Of a DNA stretch of 64,000 nt, positions 26,437-36,099 are shown in pieces. The notes beneath the pieces are model-generated. The model was not told the origin of the DNA. It did not search any database and saw nothing but the letters and a program-made list of their open reading frames with translations. How positions within the stretch are numbered: position 1 is the first letter of the stretch; each line of letters starts with the position of its first letter. Made by a program: the position numbers and the translations under genes. Source of the DNA: Micromonospora chersina (lineage in GTDB: Bacteria > Actinomycetota > Actinomycetes > Mycobacteriales > Micromonosporaceae); NCBI RefSeq assembly GCF_900091475.1, contig NZ_FMIB01000002.1, positions 310,001 through 374,000 on the forward strand, written 5' to 3'.

Positions 26437-26491
26437 GATCATGAGGTTGGCCGCGACGAACAGGACGAACCGCGCCGCCAACCTCATGATC
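26437..26491. repeat. Extragenic palindromic element, type A
   Basis: A perfect 14-bp inverted repeat, GATCATGAGGTTGG at 26437-26450 and its complement at 26478-26491, with a 27-bp spacer containing partly paired CGCG segments. It lies between two convergent genes just after a terminator. From memory, similar GATCATGA-type palindromes recur in Micromonosporaceae intergenic regions. Confidence 0.6.
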
Positions 26492-26524
26492 GACACGGAC
26501 CGGCACCGCGCCGGCCGTCGGCGC

Positions 26525-27343
26525 TCAGCGCGGGAGGTGGGTGCAGTGCGCGACCGTGGCATCGTCCGGCACGAGGGCATCGGGGCCTCCGGAGGCGCGG
26601 GCCTCGGCCTGCCGGACGCGGCGGATGACCTCGGCCGGCCCGTCGGTGACGAGCAGGTCCCGCACGCCGGCCCAGTCGGTCAGGGCGTACGGGCTGACGA
26701 TGCGGCTGGCGCCGTTGCTGAGCAGCGCGACGCCGTGCAGGTCGTCCAGGGGCTGGCTGCCGGTGACCGCCTCCTCCGCGGCGTACGGGTCGTCCTTGGC
26801 GATCCAGTAGCCACCCGGCTGGTTCCGGCGGGCCCGGAGCGCCTCGACGCAGGACTCCCGGACGCGCTCGTACTCCGGCGTGCCCGGCACGAGGCCGTCC
26901 AGCGGCGCGGAGCAGGCGCGCCGGGCGGTGGCCTCGCGCGCGTCGGTGAGGACCCGCGGGCCGCCACGGACCTGGTCGAGGACGAGAAAGGAGTCCGCGA
27001 GCAGGAGATGGTCCAGGCGGCCTCGGTGGGCGCGGACGATCGCCACTGTCGCCTGAGGGCTGGCAGGGTGCGCGATGTCGCAGGTGTCGCGGTGGGCGGC
27101 GGCGACCTCGCCGATGGCGGCGGCGAGGAGCGACACGAGATCCCGCCCGTCGTCCCGCGACAGCCGGCCGAGCAGCGCGCCGCCCAGGCGGTGGGTGTAC
27201 CAGGCGACGCCGTGGGCGCAGATCGTCGCGGTGCCCGGGATGCCGGCGCCGTCCAGCAGCACGGCGGCGTCGGGAACCGCGCCGAGGAAGTCCTCGTTCG
27301 GCCGGCCGGCGTGGCCGGCGCTGGTCGCCATGCTGACGCGCAC
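26525..27343 (-). CDS. PP2C-like protein phosphatase family protein
   Basis: A 272-residue protein with the outline of a PP2C phosphatase: the N-terminal GRPNEDFLGAVPDAAVLLDGAGIPG carries the metal-binding Glu/Asp pair (NED, LLDGAG), LLADSFLVLDQ is the central strand, GVALLSNGASRI replaces the usual LLTSDGL, and PDDATVAHC supplies the DD(D/N) motif near the end. The changes (DGAG for DGMG, SNGAS for SDGL) put it in an atypical subgroup, and activity is uncertain. The start is a GTG at 27343 with AGGAGG seven bases upstream. It is on the same strand as lsr2 and downstream of it, separated by a hairpin. Confidence 0.7.
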   Translation of the reverse strand: MRVSMATSAGHAGRPNEDFLGAVPDAAVLLDGAGIPGTATICAHGVAWYTHRLGGALLGRLSRDDGRDLVSLLAAAIGEVAAAHRDTCDIAHPASPQATVAIVRAHRGRLDHLLLADSFLVLDQVRGGPRVLTDAREATARRACSAPLDGLVPGTPEYERVRESCVEALRARRNQPGGYWIAKDDPYAAEEAVTGSQPLDDLHGVALLSNGASRIVSPYALTDWAGVRDLLVTDGPAEVIRRVRQAEARASGGPDALVPDDATVAHCTHLPR

Positions 27344-27455
27344 CGGTGGCCTCCTGGATCCGGGATCGCGCGCGTGCGGACCGGTGCGCGCGGGGTGAAG
27401 TTCGCTGCCGGGATTGCCCGCCCGGCTGAAAATTGTTAACGGTGGGAAAAGCCGA

Positions 27456-27489
27456 CCGGGGCCACGCCGATTTCTCAGCGTGACCCCGG
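27456..27489 (-). terminator. Terminator after lsr2
   Basis: A 12-bp stem with one mismatch (CCGGGGCCACGC arm) and a ten-base AT-containing loop lies 27 bases past the lsr2 stop. Confidence 0.6.
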
Positions 27490-27515
27490 GATGCCCGACG
27501 GTGAACCGGGAGGGC

Positions 27516-27863
27516 TCAGCGGTTCTTGTACGCCTCCACCACCGAGACGGGGATGCGACCCCGCTCGGAAATCTCGTAGCCGTTCTTGGCGGCCCATTCC
27601 CGGATGGCGCGGTTCTGCTCGCGGTCCATTCCCGAGGTGCTGGGGCGGGTCACACCGCGCGCCGCGCGCCCGGCCTCGACGGGGCCACGCCCGATCCGCC
27701 TGCCAGCGCTGATGTACGGGTCCAGCGCCTTGCGCAGAACGCCCGCGTTCTCGTCGGAGACGTCGATCGTGTACGCCACGCCGTCCAGGCTGAACTCGAC
27801 GGTCCGATCGGCCTTTCCGCCGTCGAGGTCGTCGGTCAGAACGGTGATTACTTTCCTTGCCAT
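27516..27863 (-). CDS. lsr2: Lsr2 nucleoid-associated protein
   Basis: A 115-residue H-NS-like xenogeneic silencer. The N-terminal dimerisation strand region is [15 protein letters not shown], then [27 protein letters not shown]. The C-terminal DNA-binding domain (about 75-115) ends with [19 protein letters not shown], where R-G-R is the minor-groove AT-hook-like motif. Lsr2 coats AT-rich DNA and represses foreign and secondary-metabolism genes. The ATG at 27863 is eight bases from GGGAG; the ATG two codons upstream is too close. The upstream region is unusually A/T-rich for this window, which fits self-binding. Confidence 0.95.
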   Translation of the reverse strand: MARKVITVLTDDLDGGKADRTVEFSLDGVAYTIDVSDENAGVLRKALDPYISAGRRIGRGPVEAGRAARGVTRPSTSGMDREQNRAIREWAAKNGYEISERGRIPVSVVEAYKNR

Positions 27864-28067
27864 CGCCATTACTCCCTGTGTCGGGCGGGGTGTGGCTAAG
27901 AGTTTGACGTATCTCGCGGCAATTTCGCAACAATACCCGTCCTTCGCCATTCGGCGGGTCGCCTTATCTCCGTGCCGCCAAATGGGCGTTCAGGCCCGGT
28001 GAGGCTGTCCGGCCGGGCGGCGGGAGTGGCATGGGTCACAAGCCGGAACAAGGGAGACGGTTTGTTA

Positions 28068-28088
28068 CTTGAGCCTGACACGCTCAAC
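28068..28088. promoter_or_regulatory. HAIR box (HspR operator) upstream of lon
   Basis: CTTGAGC, seven bases, then GCTCAAC: an inverted repeat matching the HspR-associated HAIR consensus CTTGAGT-N7-ACTCAAG in both arms and spacing. A further CTCAA half-site overlaps its downstream side. In Streptomyces, HspR is known to repress lon through such boxes. It lies 22 bases before the lon start. Confidence 0.8.
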
Positions 28089-28110
28089 TCAACGTGATAG
28101 CAGGTGTTCG

Positions 28111-30447
<2,337 letters not shown>

Positions 30448-30458
30448 CCAACCGACAC

Positions 30459-30496
30459 GCCGAGGCCCCCGGTCCACCCGGACCGGGGGCCTCGGC
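30459..30496. terminator. Bidirectional terminator between lon and the DEAD-box gene
   Basis: A perfect 17-bp stem (30459-30475 with 30480-30496) with an ACCC loop lies between convergent stops. Confidence 0.8.
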
Positions 30497-30501
30497 CGTG
30501 C

Positions 30502-32301
30502 TCACCAGCGGTCCCGGCGCTCCCGCCGCTCGCCGCCGTCGCCGTCGCGGCCGCGCCGCTCCCGGCGGTCACCGTCGAAGCGGCGCTCGCCGCCGCCGTC
30601 GCCGTCCCGGTCCCGGCGCACGGTGGCCTTGCGGCCCTTGATGGTGCTGCCGCGCAATCCCTGGATCACCTCGTCGGCGACCCCGTACGGGACCTCGACC
30701 AGGGAGAACCGGTCGGCGATCTCGATCGAGCCGATGTCCCGGCCGCTGACCCCGGTCTCCCCGGTGATCGCGCCGACCAGGTCCTGCGGGCGGACCCCGG
30801 CGCGCCGGCCCAGCCCGATGAACACCTGTGTGGTGCCCCCGGCGCGGGGACGCGCGCCACCGCGCCGGTCCCGGCCCTCGTACCCCGGTCGGGTCTCCCG
30901 GGGCGCGCGGACCGCGACCTGCGGGATCTCCTCCTCCTCGTCGGCCGTGCCGGGCAGGGTGGCCTCGTGGGCCAGCCGCACCGCGGCCAGCGCGACCTCC
31001 ATGAGGTCGAACTCGTCGGTCAGCGACTCGACGATCGCCCGCACGGGCTCCAGGTCGTCCTCCAGCAGCGACTCCCGGAGCGCCGCCTGGGTCAGCTCCA
31101 GCCGCCGGGTGCGCAGGTCCGCCACCGTGGGGATCTTGTCGACCGCGATCCGCTGGCCGGTGACCCGCTCGATGGTCTTGAGCATCCGGTGCTCGCGCGG
31201 CTCGGCCAGGGTGATGGCCACGCCCTCCCGCCCGGCGCGGCCCACCCGGCCGATCCGGTGCACGTACGACTCGGGCGCCGACGGGACGTCGTAGTTGACC
31301 ACGTGGGTGAGCTGCTCCACGTCCAGGCCGCGGGCCGCCACGTCGGTGGCCACCAGCAGGTCGGCGGTGCCCGACCGCAGCCTGCCCATCACCCGGTCGC
31401 GCTGCTCCTGGCTCATCCCGCCGTGCAGCGCCTCGGCCCGGTAGCCCCGGCCGTTCATTGTCTCGGTGAGCCGGTCCACCTCCTCCCGGCTGCGGCAGAA
31501 CACGATCGCCGCGGTCGGCGACTCCACGTCGAGCACGCGGCCCAGCGCCGCCGGCTTGTGCGCCCGCGCCACGATGTACGCGCTCTGCCGCACCCGCGGC
31601 GCCTCGCCGGCGACCGGCCGCTCGCGCTCGATCTGGATGCGCTCCGGGTCGGTGAGGTGCTTGCGGGCCAGCCCGTCGATCCGGGCCGGCATGGTGGCCG
31701 AGAAGAGCACTGTCTGCCGGCCGGCTGGGGCGTGCTCCAGGATCGCCTCGATGTCCTCGGCGAAGCCCATGTCGAGCATCTCGTCCGCTTCGTCGAGCAC
31801 CACGGTGGCCAGCGCGCCCAGCCGCAGGGTGCCCCGGGCGATGTGGTCCAGCGCCCGGCCCGGGGTCGCCACCACCACGTCCACGCCGGCGTCGAGGGCG
31901 CGCAGCTGCCGGCCGATCGGCTGGCCGCCGTAGATCGGCAGCACCCGGGCGCCCAGGTCCTTGCCGTAGCGGTGGAACGCCTCGGAGACCTGCACGGCCA
32001 GCTCCCGCGTGGGCACCAGCACCAGCGACACCGGGTCCCCGCCGGGCCGGTCGTCGGGCATCCGCTGCAACAGCGGCAGGGCGAACGCGGCGGTCTTGCC
32101 GGTGCCGGTCGCCGCCTGCCCCAGCAGATCCCGGCCGGCGAGCAGCGGTGGGATCGCCTCGCGCTGGATCGGGGTCGGCTCCTCGTAGCCGAGGGCGGCC
32201 AGCGCGTTCAGCAGTTCGGTGCGCAGCCCGAGGTCCGCGAAGGCGGCGGCCTCGTCCTCGGCGGGGGTGGCGGGATCGGTCGGGGTTGGTGCGGAACTCA
32301 T
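30502..32301 (-). CDS. deaD: DEAD-box ATP-dependent RNA helicase (DeaD/CsdA type)
   Basis: A 599-residue RNA helicase. The Q motif GYEEPTPIQ is near 38-46, with Walker A ATGTGKT, PTRELAVQ, TPGR, DEAD (VLDEADEM), SAT (LFSATMP), ATDVAARGLDV and HRIGRVGRAG all present. A DbpA-type RNA-binding domain follows (about 485-560, TQVFIGLGRRAGVRPQDLVGAI), then an Arg/Asp/Gly repeat tail (RDRDGDGGGERR type) likely to bind RNA non-specifically. It unwinds structured RNA in ribosome assembly or cold adaptation. The ATG at 32301 has AAAGG eight bases upstream. Confidence 0.95.
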   Translation of the reverse strand: MSSAPTPTDPATPAEDEAAAFADLGLRTELLNALAALGYEEPTPIQREAIPPLLAGRDLLGQAATGTGKTAAFALPLLQRMPDDRPGGDPVSLVLVPTRELAVQVSEAFHRYGKDLGARVLPIYGGQPIGRQLRALDAGVDVVVATPGRALDHIARGTLRLGALATVVLDEADEMLDMGFAEDIEAILEHAPAGRQTVLFSATMPARIDGLARKHLTDPERIQIERERPVAGEAPRVRQSAYIVARAHKPAALGRVLDVESPTAAIVFCRSREEVDRLTETMNGRGYRAEALHGGMSQEQRDRVMGRLRSGTADLLVATDVAARGLDVEQLTHVVNYDVPSAPESYVHRIGRVGRAGREGVAITLAEPREHRMLKTIERVTGQRIAVDKIPTVADLRTRRLELTQAALRESLLEDDLEPVRAIVESLTDEFDLMEVALAAVRLAHEATLPGTADEEEEIPQVAVRAPRETRPGYEGRDRRGGARPRAGGTTQVFIGLGRRAGVRPQDLVGAITGETGVSGRDIGSIEIADRFSLVEVPYGVADEVIQGLRGSTIKGRKATVRRDRDGDGGGERRFDGDRRERRGRDGDGGERRERRDRW

Positions 32302-32354
32302 GGGGCAAGCCTTTCATCACCCCCACCCGGCCGTCGCGGCGACCGCCGCAAACC

Positions 32355-32379
32355 GTCACCCCCGCCACGCCGGGGTGAC
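32355..32379 (-). terminator. Weak hairpin after the 32.4 kb membrane gene
   Basis: An 8-bp stem (GTCACCCC with GGGGTGAC) and nine-base loop lie 28 bases past the stop. Confidence 0.4.
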
Positions 32380-32406
32380 CCGGCCGGCCCCCGTGCCCCG
32401 GCCGGA

Positions 32407-33234
32407 TCACCCGGACACGACCGCCAGCAGGGTGGTCACCCCCACGGCGATGTCGAACGCCACGCACCACTCCGCGTACCCCCGGGGCACCACCCGGTCC
32501 GTGCGGTGGTGCGCCAGGTCCCAGGCGGCGTGCGCCAGCCAGCCGACGCCGACGAGCACCCCGGCGAGGCCGGCCGGCCCGAGCAGGGCGGCCGCCGCCA
32601 GCCCGCCCCAGACGGCCAGCCCGGCGAGCTGCCACGCCAGGTTCCGGCGATCGCCCCACTGCCGCCGCCAGGTGCCGATGAGCAGGTAGCCGGCCGGCAG
32701 CACCAGCAGCGTCCACGGGGAGACCACGGTCGGCGCGAACCAGAGGTCCACGGTCATCAGCACCGCCAGCCCGGTCGGCCACCGGCGCGCCACGGCGGCG
32801 GCCACCGGATGGCGGCGGGCCGGCGCCGGATGCGCGTGCCGGTGCCGCAGCGCCACCACTGCCATCGCCGGCAGCATCAGCAGGTGGCCGCCGAGCATCA
32901 GCGCGTCGTCCCCGACCAGCCCGGCCCACCACGGCGGGAGCAGCAGCAGGAACGGGACGTACATGACCGCCACCATCTCGGCGGTCGCGGCCCACCCGTG
33001 GCCCCGGTGCCACATCCAGGCCGCCATGCCCAGCCCCATGTCCGTCGCCATCACCAGCGCGCCGACATCCGCCCGGGCCAGCACGTCGGCGCCGCCGAGC
33101 CGCTCGGCGCCGGCCCGCCACAGCGGGCCCAGCAGCAGCATCCCGACCACCATCGCCACGACCATCCCGGCCAGGTGGCCGGCCAGCCGTCGGGCGTCCT
33201 CCCGCAGGGGTACGCGTACCGTCGTCTCCGTCAT
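32407..33234 (-). CDS. Multi-spanning integral membrane protein of unknown function
   Basis: A 275-residue protein with about seven or eight hydrophobic segments (for example GMVVAMVVGMLLLGPLW, EMVAVMYVPFLLLLPPW, LMLPAMAVVAL, GLAVWGGLAAAALLGPAG) and a histidine-rich loop (RHRHAHPAPARRH) after the fourth. The His-rich loop and MWHRGHGW could bind metal, but no transporter family is recognisable. The ATG at 33234 has AGGG upstream. It diverges from a two-component system, and a 17-bp palindrome lies between them. Confidence 0.7.
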   Translation of the reverse strand: MTETTVRVPLREDARRLAGHLAGMVVAMVVGMLLLGPLWRAGAERLGGADVLARADVGALVMATDMGLGMAAWMWHRGHGWAATAEMVAVMYVPFLLLLPPWWAGLVGDDALMLGGHLLMLPAMAVVALRHRHAHPAPARRHPVAAAVARRWPTGLAVLMTVDLWFAPTVVSPWTLLVLPAGYLLIGTWRRQWGDRRNLAWQLAGLAVWGGLAAAALLGPAGLAGVLVGVGWLAHAAWDLAHHRTDRVVPRGYAEWCVAFDIAVGVTTLLAVVSG

Positions 33235-33290
33235 GCCCCGACCCTGCCGGCGCCCCGCGCACGGGACCAGGCACGTCCGTCACCGGAAAA

Positions 33291-33307
33291 CCGTGCGTCG
33301 CGCACGG
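33291..33307. promoter_or_regulatory. 17-bp inverted repeat between divergent genes
   Basis: CCGTGCG-TCG-CGCACGG, a perfect palindrome with a three-base centre. The half-site CGCACGGG recurs at 33257-33264. It lies 24 bases upstream of the two-component promoter's -35, a likely operator position. Confidence 0.4.
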
Positions 33308-33330
33308 GTCCCACGTGACGTTCCGCAGGG

Positions 33331-33359
33331 GTGAACCGTGCGGCCGGCGGCCCTAGGAT
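33331..33359 (+). promoter_or_regulatory. Promoter of the first two-component system
   Basis: GTGAAC at 33331-33336 and TAGGAT at 33354-33359 are separated by exactly 17 bases. The ATG follows eight bases after the -10, so the message should be leaderless. Confidence 0.6.
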
Positions 33360-33367
33360 CGGCGGAC

Positions 33368-34510
33368 ATGACTGTCGACTCCGCGGACCGCCGGCTGCGG
33401 CGGGCCCGGCAGCTCACGCTGGTGTCGCTGGCGACGAACGTCGGGACCACCCTGCTGCTGCCCGGCGTCGGGCTGGCCCGCGAGCCGGACCCGCTGCGGC
33501 TGGCGCTCGGCCTGGTGGGGCTCGCCGCCGTCACCGCCGCCCAGGCGGCGGTGCTGCACGCGGCGGTCACCCCCTGGCTCGCCGCGCGGTCCCGGCGCCG
33601 CCGGCACGCCGCGCTGGCGGTGGCCGCCCTGCTCAGCCTGCCGCTGGTCGGCCCGGTCGCCGCCGGCGCCTGGCCGACCTGGGCCTGGCTGGGCGCGTCG
33701 CTGGTCGGCATGTCCCCGCTGCTGTTCCGGCCGCTGCCCGCCCTGCTCGCGGCGGCGGCCGTGCTCGGCGTCTCGGCCGCGGTGACGCAGGCGACCGGCG
33801 GGCCGGCGCGCGCCGCCCTGCTCGTCACCGGCGGCGTCGGCGCCGGGATCGCGGCGGTCACCTGGCTCCAGGTGTGGTTCTGGGACCTGCTCGTCGAGGC
33901 GCGGCAGGGGCAGGCCGCCGGGGCCCGGCTCGCCGCCGCCGAGGAGCGGCTGCGCTTCGCCCGGGACGTGCACGACCTGCTCGGCCACGACCTCACCGTC
34001 ATCGCGCTCAAGGCCGAGCTGGCCGAGCGGCTGGCGCCCGTCGACGCCGCCCGGGCCGGGCGGGAGGCCGCCGAGGTCCGCCGGCTCGCCGGGTCCGCCC
34101 TGACCCGGGTACGCGAGGCCGTGCACGGCTACCGGGCCGTCGACCTGGCCGAGCAGCTGGCCGCGGTGGGGGAGGTGCTGCGCTCCAGCGGGGTGCGCTG
34201 CACCGTGGTGCCGCCGGCCGGCGAGCTGCCCGCGCCGGTCGCCGCCGACCTGGCCGCCGTGGCGCGCGAGGCCGGGACGAACGTGCTGCGGCACAGCCGG
34301 GCCGACTGGTGCCGGATCGAGCTGACCCGGGAGGACGACCTGGTGACCATGACGGTACGCAACGACGGCGCCGGCGGCGCCGGCCCGGACGGGCTCAGCG
34401 GCGGCCTGCGCGGGCTGGCCGACCGGCTGGCCCCGGCCGGCGGGAGTGTCCGCGCGTACGCCGAGGACGGGGTGTTCCACCTGGTGGCGACCGTGCCGGT
34501 GGCCTCGTGA
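33368..34510 (+). CDS. NarL-family sensor histidine kinase
   Basis: A 380-residue membrane kinase. Five or six hydrophobic segments fill residues 15-185 with almost no extracytoplasmic loop, so it probably senses within the membrane. A HisKA_3 dimerisation domain follows, with the phospho-accepting histidine in FARDVHDLLGHDLTVIALKAEL, then a short HATPase_c domain with AREAGTNVLRHSRA (N box) and GGLRGLADRLAPAGG (G box). It should phosphorylate the response regulator whose start overlaps its stop (GTGA). Confidence 0.9.
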   Translation: MTVDSADRRLRRARQLTLVSLATNVGTTLLLPGVGLAREPDPLRLALGLVGLAAVTAAQAAVLHAAVTPWLAARSRRRRHAALAVAALLSLPLVGPVAAGAWPTWAWLGASLVGMSPLLFRPLPALLAAAAVLGVSAAVTQATGGPARAALLVTGGVGAGIAAVTWLQVWFWDLLVEARQGQAAGARLAAAEERLRFARDVHDLLGHDLTVIALKAELAERLAPVDAARAGREAAEVRRLAGSALTRVREAVHGYRAVDLAEQLAAVGEVLRSSGVRCTVVPPAGELPAPVAADLAAVAREAGTNVLRHSRADWCRIELTREDDLVTMTVRNDGAGGAGPDGLSGGLRGLADRLAPAGGSVRAYAEDGVFHLVATVPVAS

Positions 34511-35112
34511 TCCGGGTGCTGCTGGCCGACGACGAGGAGCTGATCCGGCTCGCCCTCGCGGCCCTGCTCGACCTGGAGCCGGACATCGACGTGGTGGCGC
34601 ACGCCGCCGACGGCCGTGCCGCCCTCGACGCGGCGCTGGCCCACCGGCCCGACGTGGCCGTGCTGGACCTGGAGATGCCGGCGCCCGGCGGGGTCCAGGT
34701 CGCCGCCGAGCTGGCCCGCGTGCTGCCCGACTGCGCCACGGTGATCCTCACCGGGCACGGCCGGCCCGCCCACCTCCGGCCGGCGCTGGCCGCGGGTGCG
34801 CGCGGGTTCCTGGCCAAGGGCGCGCCGGGCGGCGCGCTGGCCGACGTGATCCGTCGGGTGCACGCCGGCGCCCGGTACGTCGACCCGGCCCTCGCCGCCG
34901 AGGCGCTGACCCTGCCGGAGTGCCCGCTCACCCCGCGGGAGCTGGAGACGCTGCGCCTGGCCGAGCTGGGCACCCCGGTCGCGGTGATCGCCCGGCGGAC
35001 CCACCTGGCGGCCGGGACGGTCCGCAACCACCTGGCGGCGTGCGTGCAGAAGCTCGGCGCGGCCGACCGGGCCGAGGCGGTCCGGCGGGCCCGCGAGGCC
35101 GGCTGGCTCTGA
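34507..35112 (+). CDS. NarL/FixJ-family response regulator
   Basis: A 201-residue two-domain regulator. The receiver domain (about 1-118) has the acidic pair in LLADDEELIR, the phospho-acceptor in VAVLDLEMP and the conserved Lys in FLAKGAPG. The C-terminal LuxR-type helix-turn-helix (about 138-200) reads LTPRELETLRLAELGTPVAVIARRTHLAAGTVRNHL. In most relatives the helix reads ISxRTVKxH; here AAGTVRNH is a typical actinobacterial variant. It is translationally coupled to the kinase. No obvious target transporter is adjacent. Confidence 0.92.
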   Translation: MIRVLLADDEELIRLALAALLDLEPDIDVVAHAADGRAALDAALAHRPDVAVLDLEMPAPGGVQVAAELARVLPDCATVILTGHGRPAHLRPALAAGARGFLAKGAPGGALADVIRRVHAGARYVDPALAAEALTLPECPLTPRELETLRLAELGTPVAVIARRTHLAAGTVRNHLAACVQKLGAADRAEAVRRAREAGWL

Positions 35113-35229
35113 CCCGGCCGCAGCCGCGCGCCGGCCGGATCACCGCCGTCTGCGCCGGGGCGGGCAGCGGGTCAGCCGGCGGGTGGCGGCAGCGCGCCGG
35201 CCGGAACAGCAGGGCCGGGTGGCGAGGGG

Positions 35230-35970
35230 TCAGGCGCGGGCGGGGCCGGTGTCCCGGGCGGGCGGGGCCAGGGCGGCCGGGTCGAGCGCGAGGGCCTCGG
35301 CCAGGGCGGGGCGGCCGGCCGGGGTGACCCGGAGGGCCCGGCCGGTGCCGCGCGCGGTCCAGCCGAGGTCGAGGAAGCGCCGGCAGAGCGCGGCGCCCAG
35401 CGCGCCGGCCAGGTGGGGGCGGCGCTCGGTCCAGTCCAGGCAGTCCCGGACCAGGGGCCTGCGGGCGGCGCGCAGCGGCGCGACGGGCACGCCGAGGTCG
35501 GCCAGCCAGGCGATCCCGGCCGGGGTCACCGCCAGGCCGCCGGAACTGTCGAGCACGCCGCGGGCGAGCAGGGCGTCGTGCACGAGTACGCCGAGCCGGC
35601 CGGCCAGGTGGTCGTAGCAGGTCCGGGCGTACGCGAGGGACGCCTGGGCCGACGCGGCGCGCAACGTGCGGGGCGGGGTCGCCGGGGCGGGCGCCCTGCC
35701 GGCCAGGTCCTCGACGAGCTGGGCCACCGACGGGTCGGCGAGGCGGACGTAGCGGTGCCGGCCCTGCCGTTCCTCGACGAGCAGCCCGCCGCGGACCAGC
35801 CGGGTGAGGTGGTCGCTCGCGGTGGAGGGCGCGACCCCGGCGGACCGGGCCAGCTCGCCCGCCGTCCAGGCCCGACCGTCGAGCAGGGCGAGGCAGAAGC
35901 CGGCCCGGGTGGGGTCGGCGAGCAGCGCGGCGAGCCCGGCCAGCGCGCGGCCGTCGGTGCGGGTGGTCAT
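35230..35970 (-). CDS. ArsR-type winged helix-turn-helix transcriptional regulator
   Basis: A 246-residue regulator. The first 90 residues form an ArsR-like winged helix (LAALLADPTRAGFCLALLDGRAWTAGELARSAGVAPSTASDHLTRL, then LLVEERQGRHRYVRLAD). The long C-terminal part (about 100-235) is an effector or dimerisation region seen in larger actinobacterial ArsR proteins, with LAYARTCYDHLAGRLGV and CLDWTERRPHLAGALGAAL. No classical metal-site CxC motif is present. It is divergent from the GH43 gene, so it may control it. The ATG at 35970 has only a weak ribosome binding site. Confidence 0.85.
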   Translation of the reverse strand: MTTRTDGRALAGLAALLADPTRAGFCLALLDGRAWTAGELARSAGVAPSTASDHLTRLVRGGLLVEERQGRHRYVRLADPSVAQLVEDLAGRAPAPATPPRTLRAASAQASLAYARTCYDHLAGRLGVLVHDALLARGVLDSSGGLAVTPAGIAWLADLGVPVAPLRAARRPLVRDCLDWTERRPHLAGALGAALCRRFLDLGWTARGTGRALRVTPAGRPALAEALALDPAALAPPARDTGPARA

Positions 35971-36025
35971 GCCGCCATGCTGGCACGCGAACGGTTCGGT
36001 ACCCACCGACCCGTGCGCGTCGCTC

Positions 36026-36055
36026 TTTACATCGTTGTCTCCAACGTTGTAGAAA
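36026..36055 (+). promoter_or_regulatory. Promoter and candidate operator of the GH43 gene
   Basis: TTTACA (36026-36031) and TAGAAA (36050-36055) are 18 bases apart. Between and over the -10 lies a 16-bp near-palindrome, TCTCCAACGTTGTAGA (36038-36053, seven of eight pairs), centred on CG as in LacI-family sites. A direct repeat of CGTTGT is also present. The regulator is either the divergent ArsR-type protein or a LacI-type protein encoded elsewhere. Confidence 0.45.
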
Positions 36056-36099
36056 CGGGGGCACCGCAGTGACCTCCGTCTACCTCCAAGGCAGGCCTG

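Noticed and set aside
30502..30620. Arg/Asp/Gly tandem repeats at the end of the DEAD-box gene as a separate repeat element.
   Set aside because: They are in frame and form the normal basic RNA-binding tail of such helicases.
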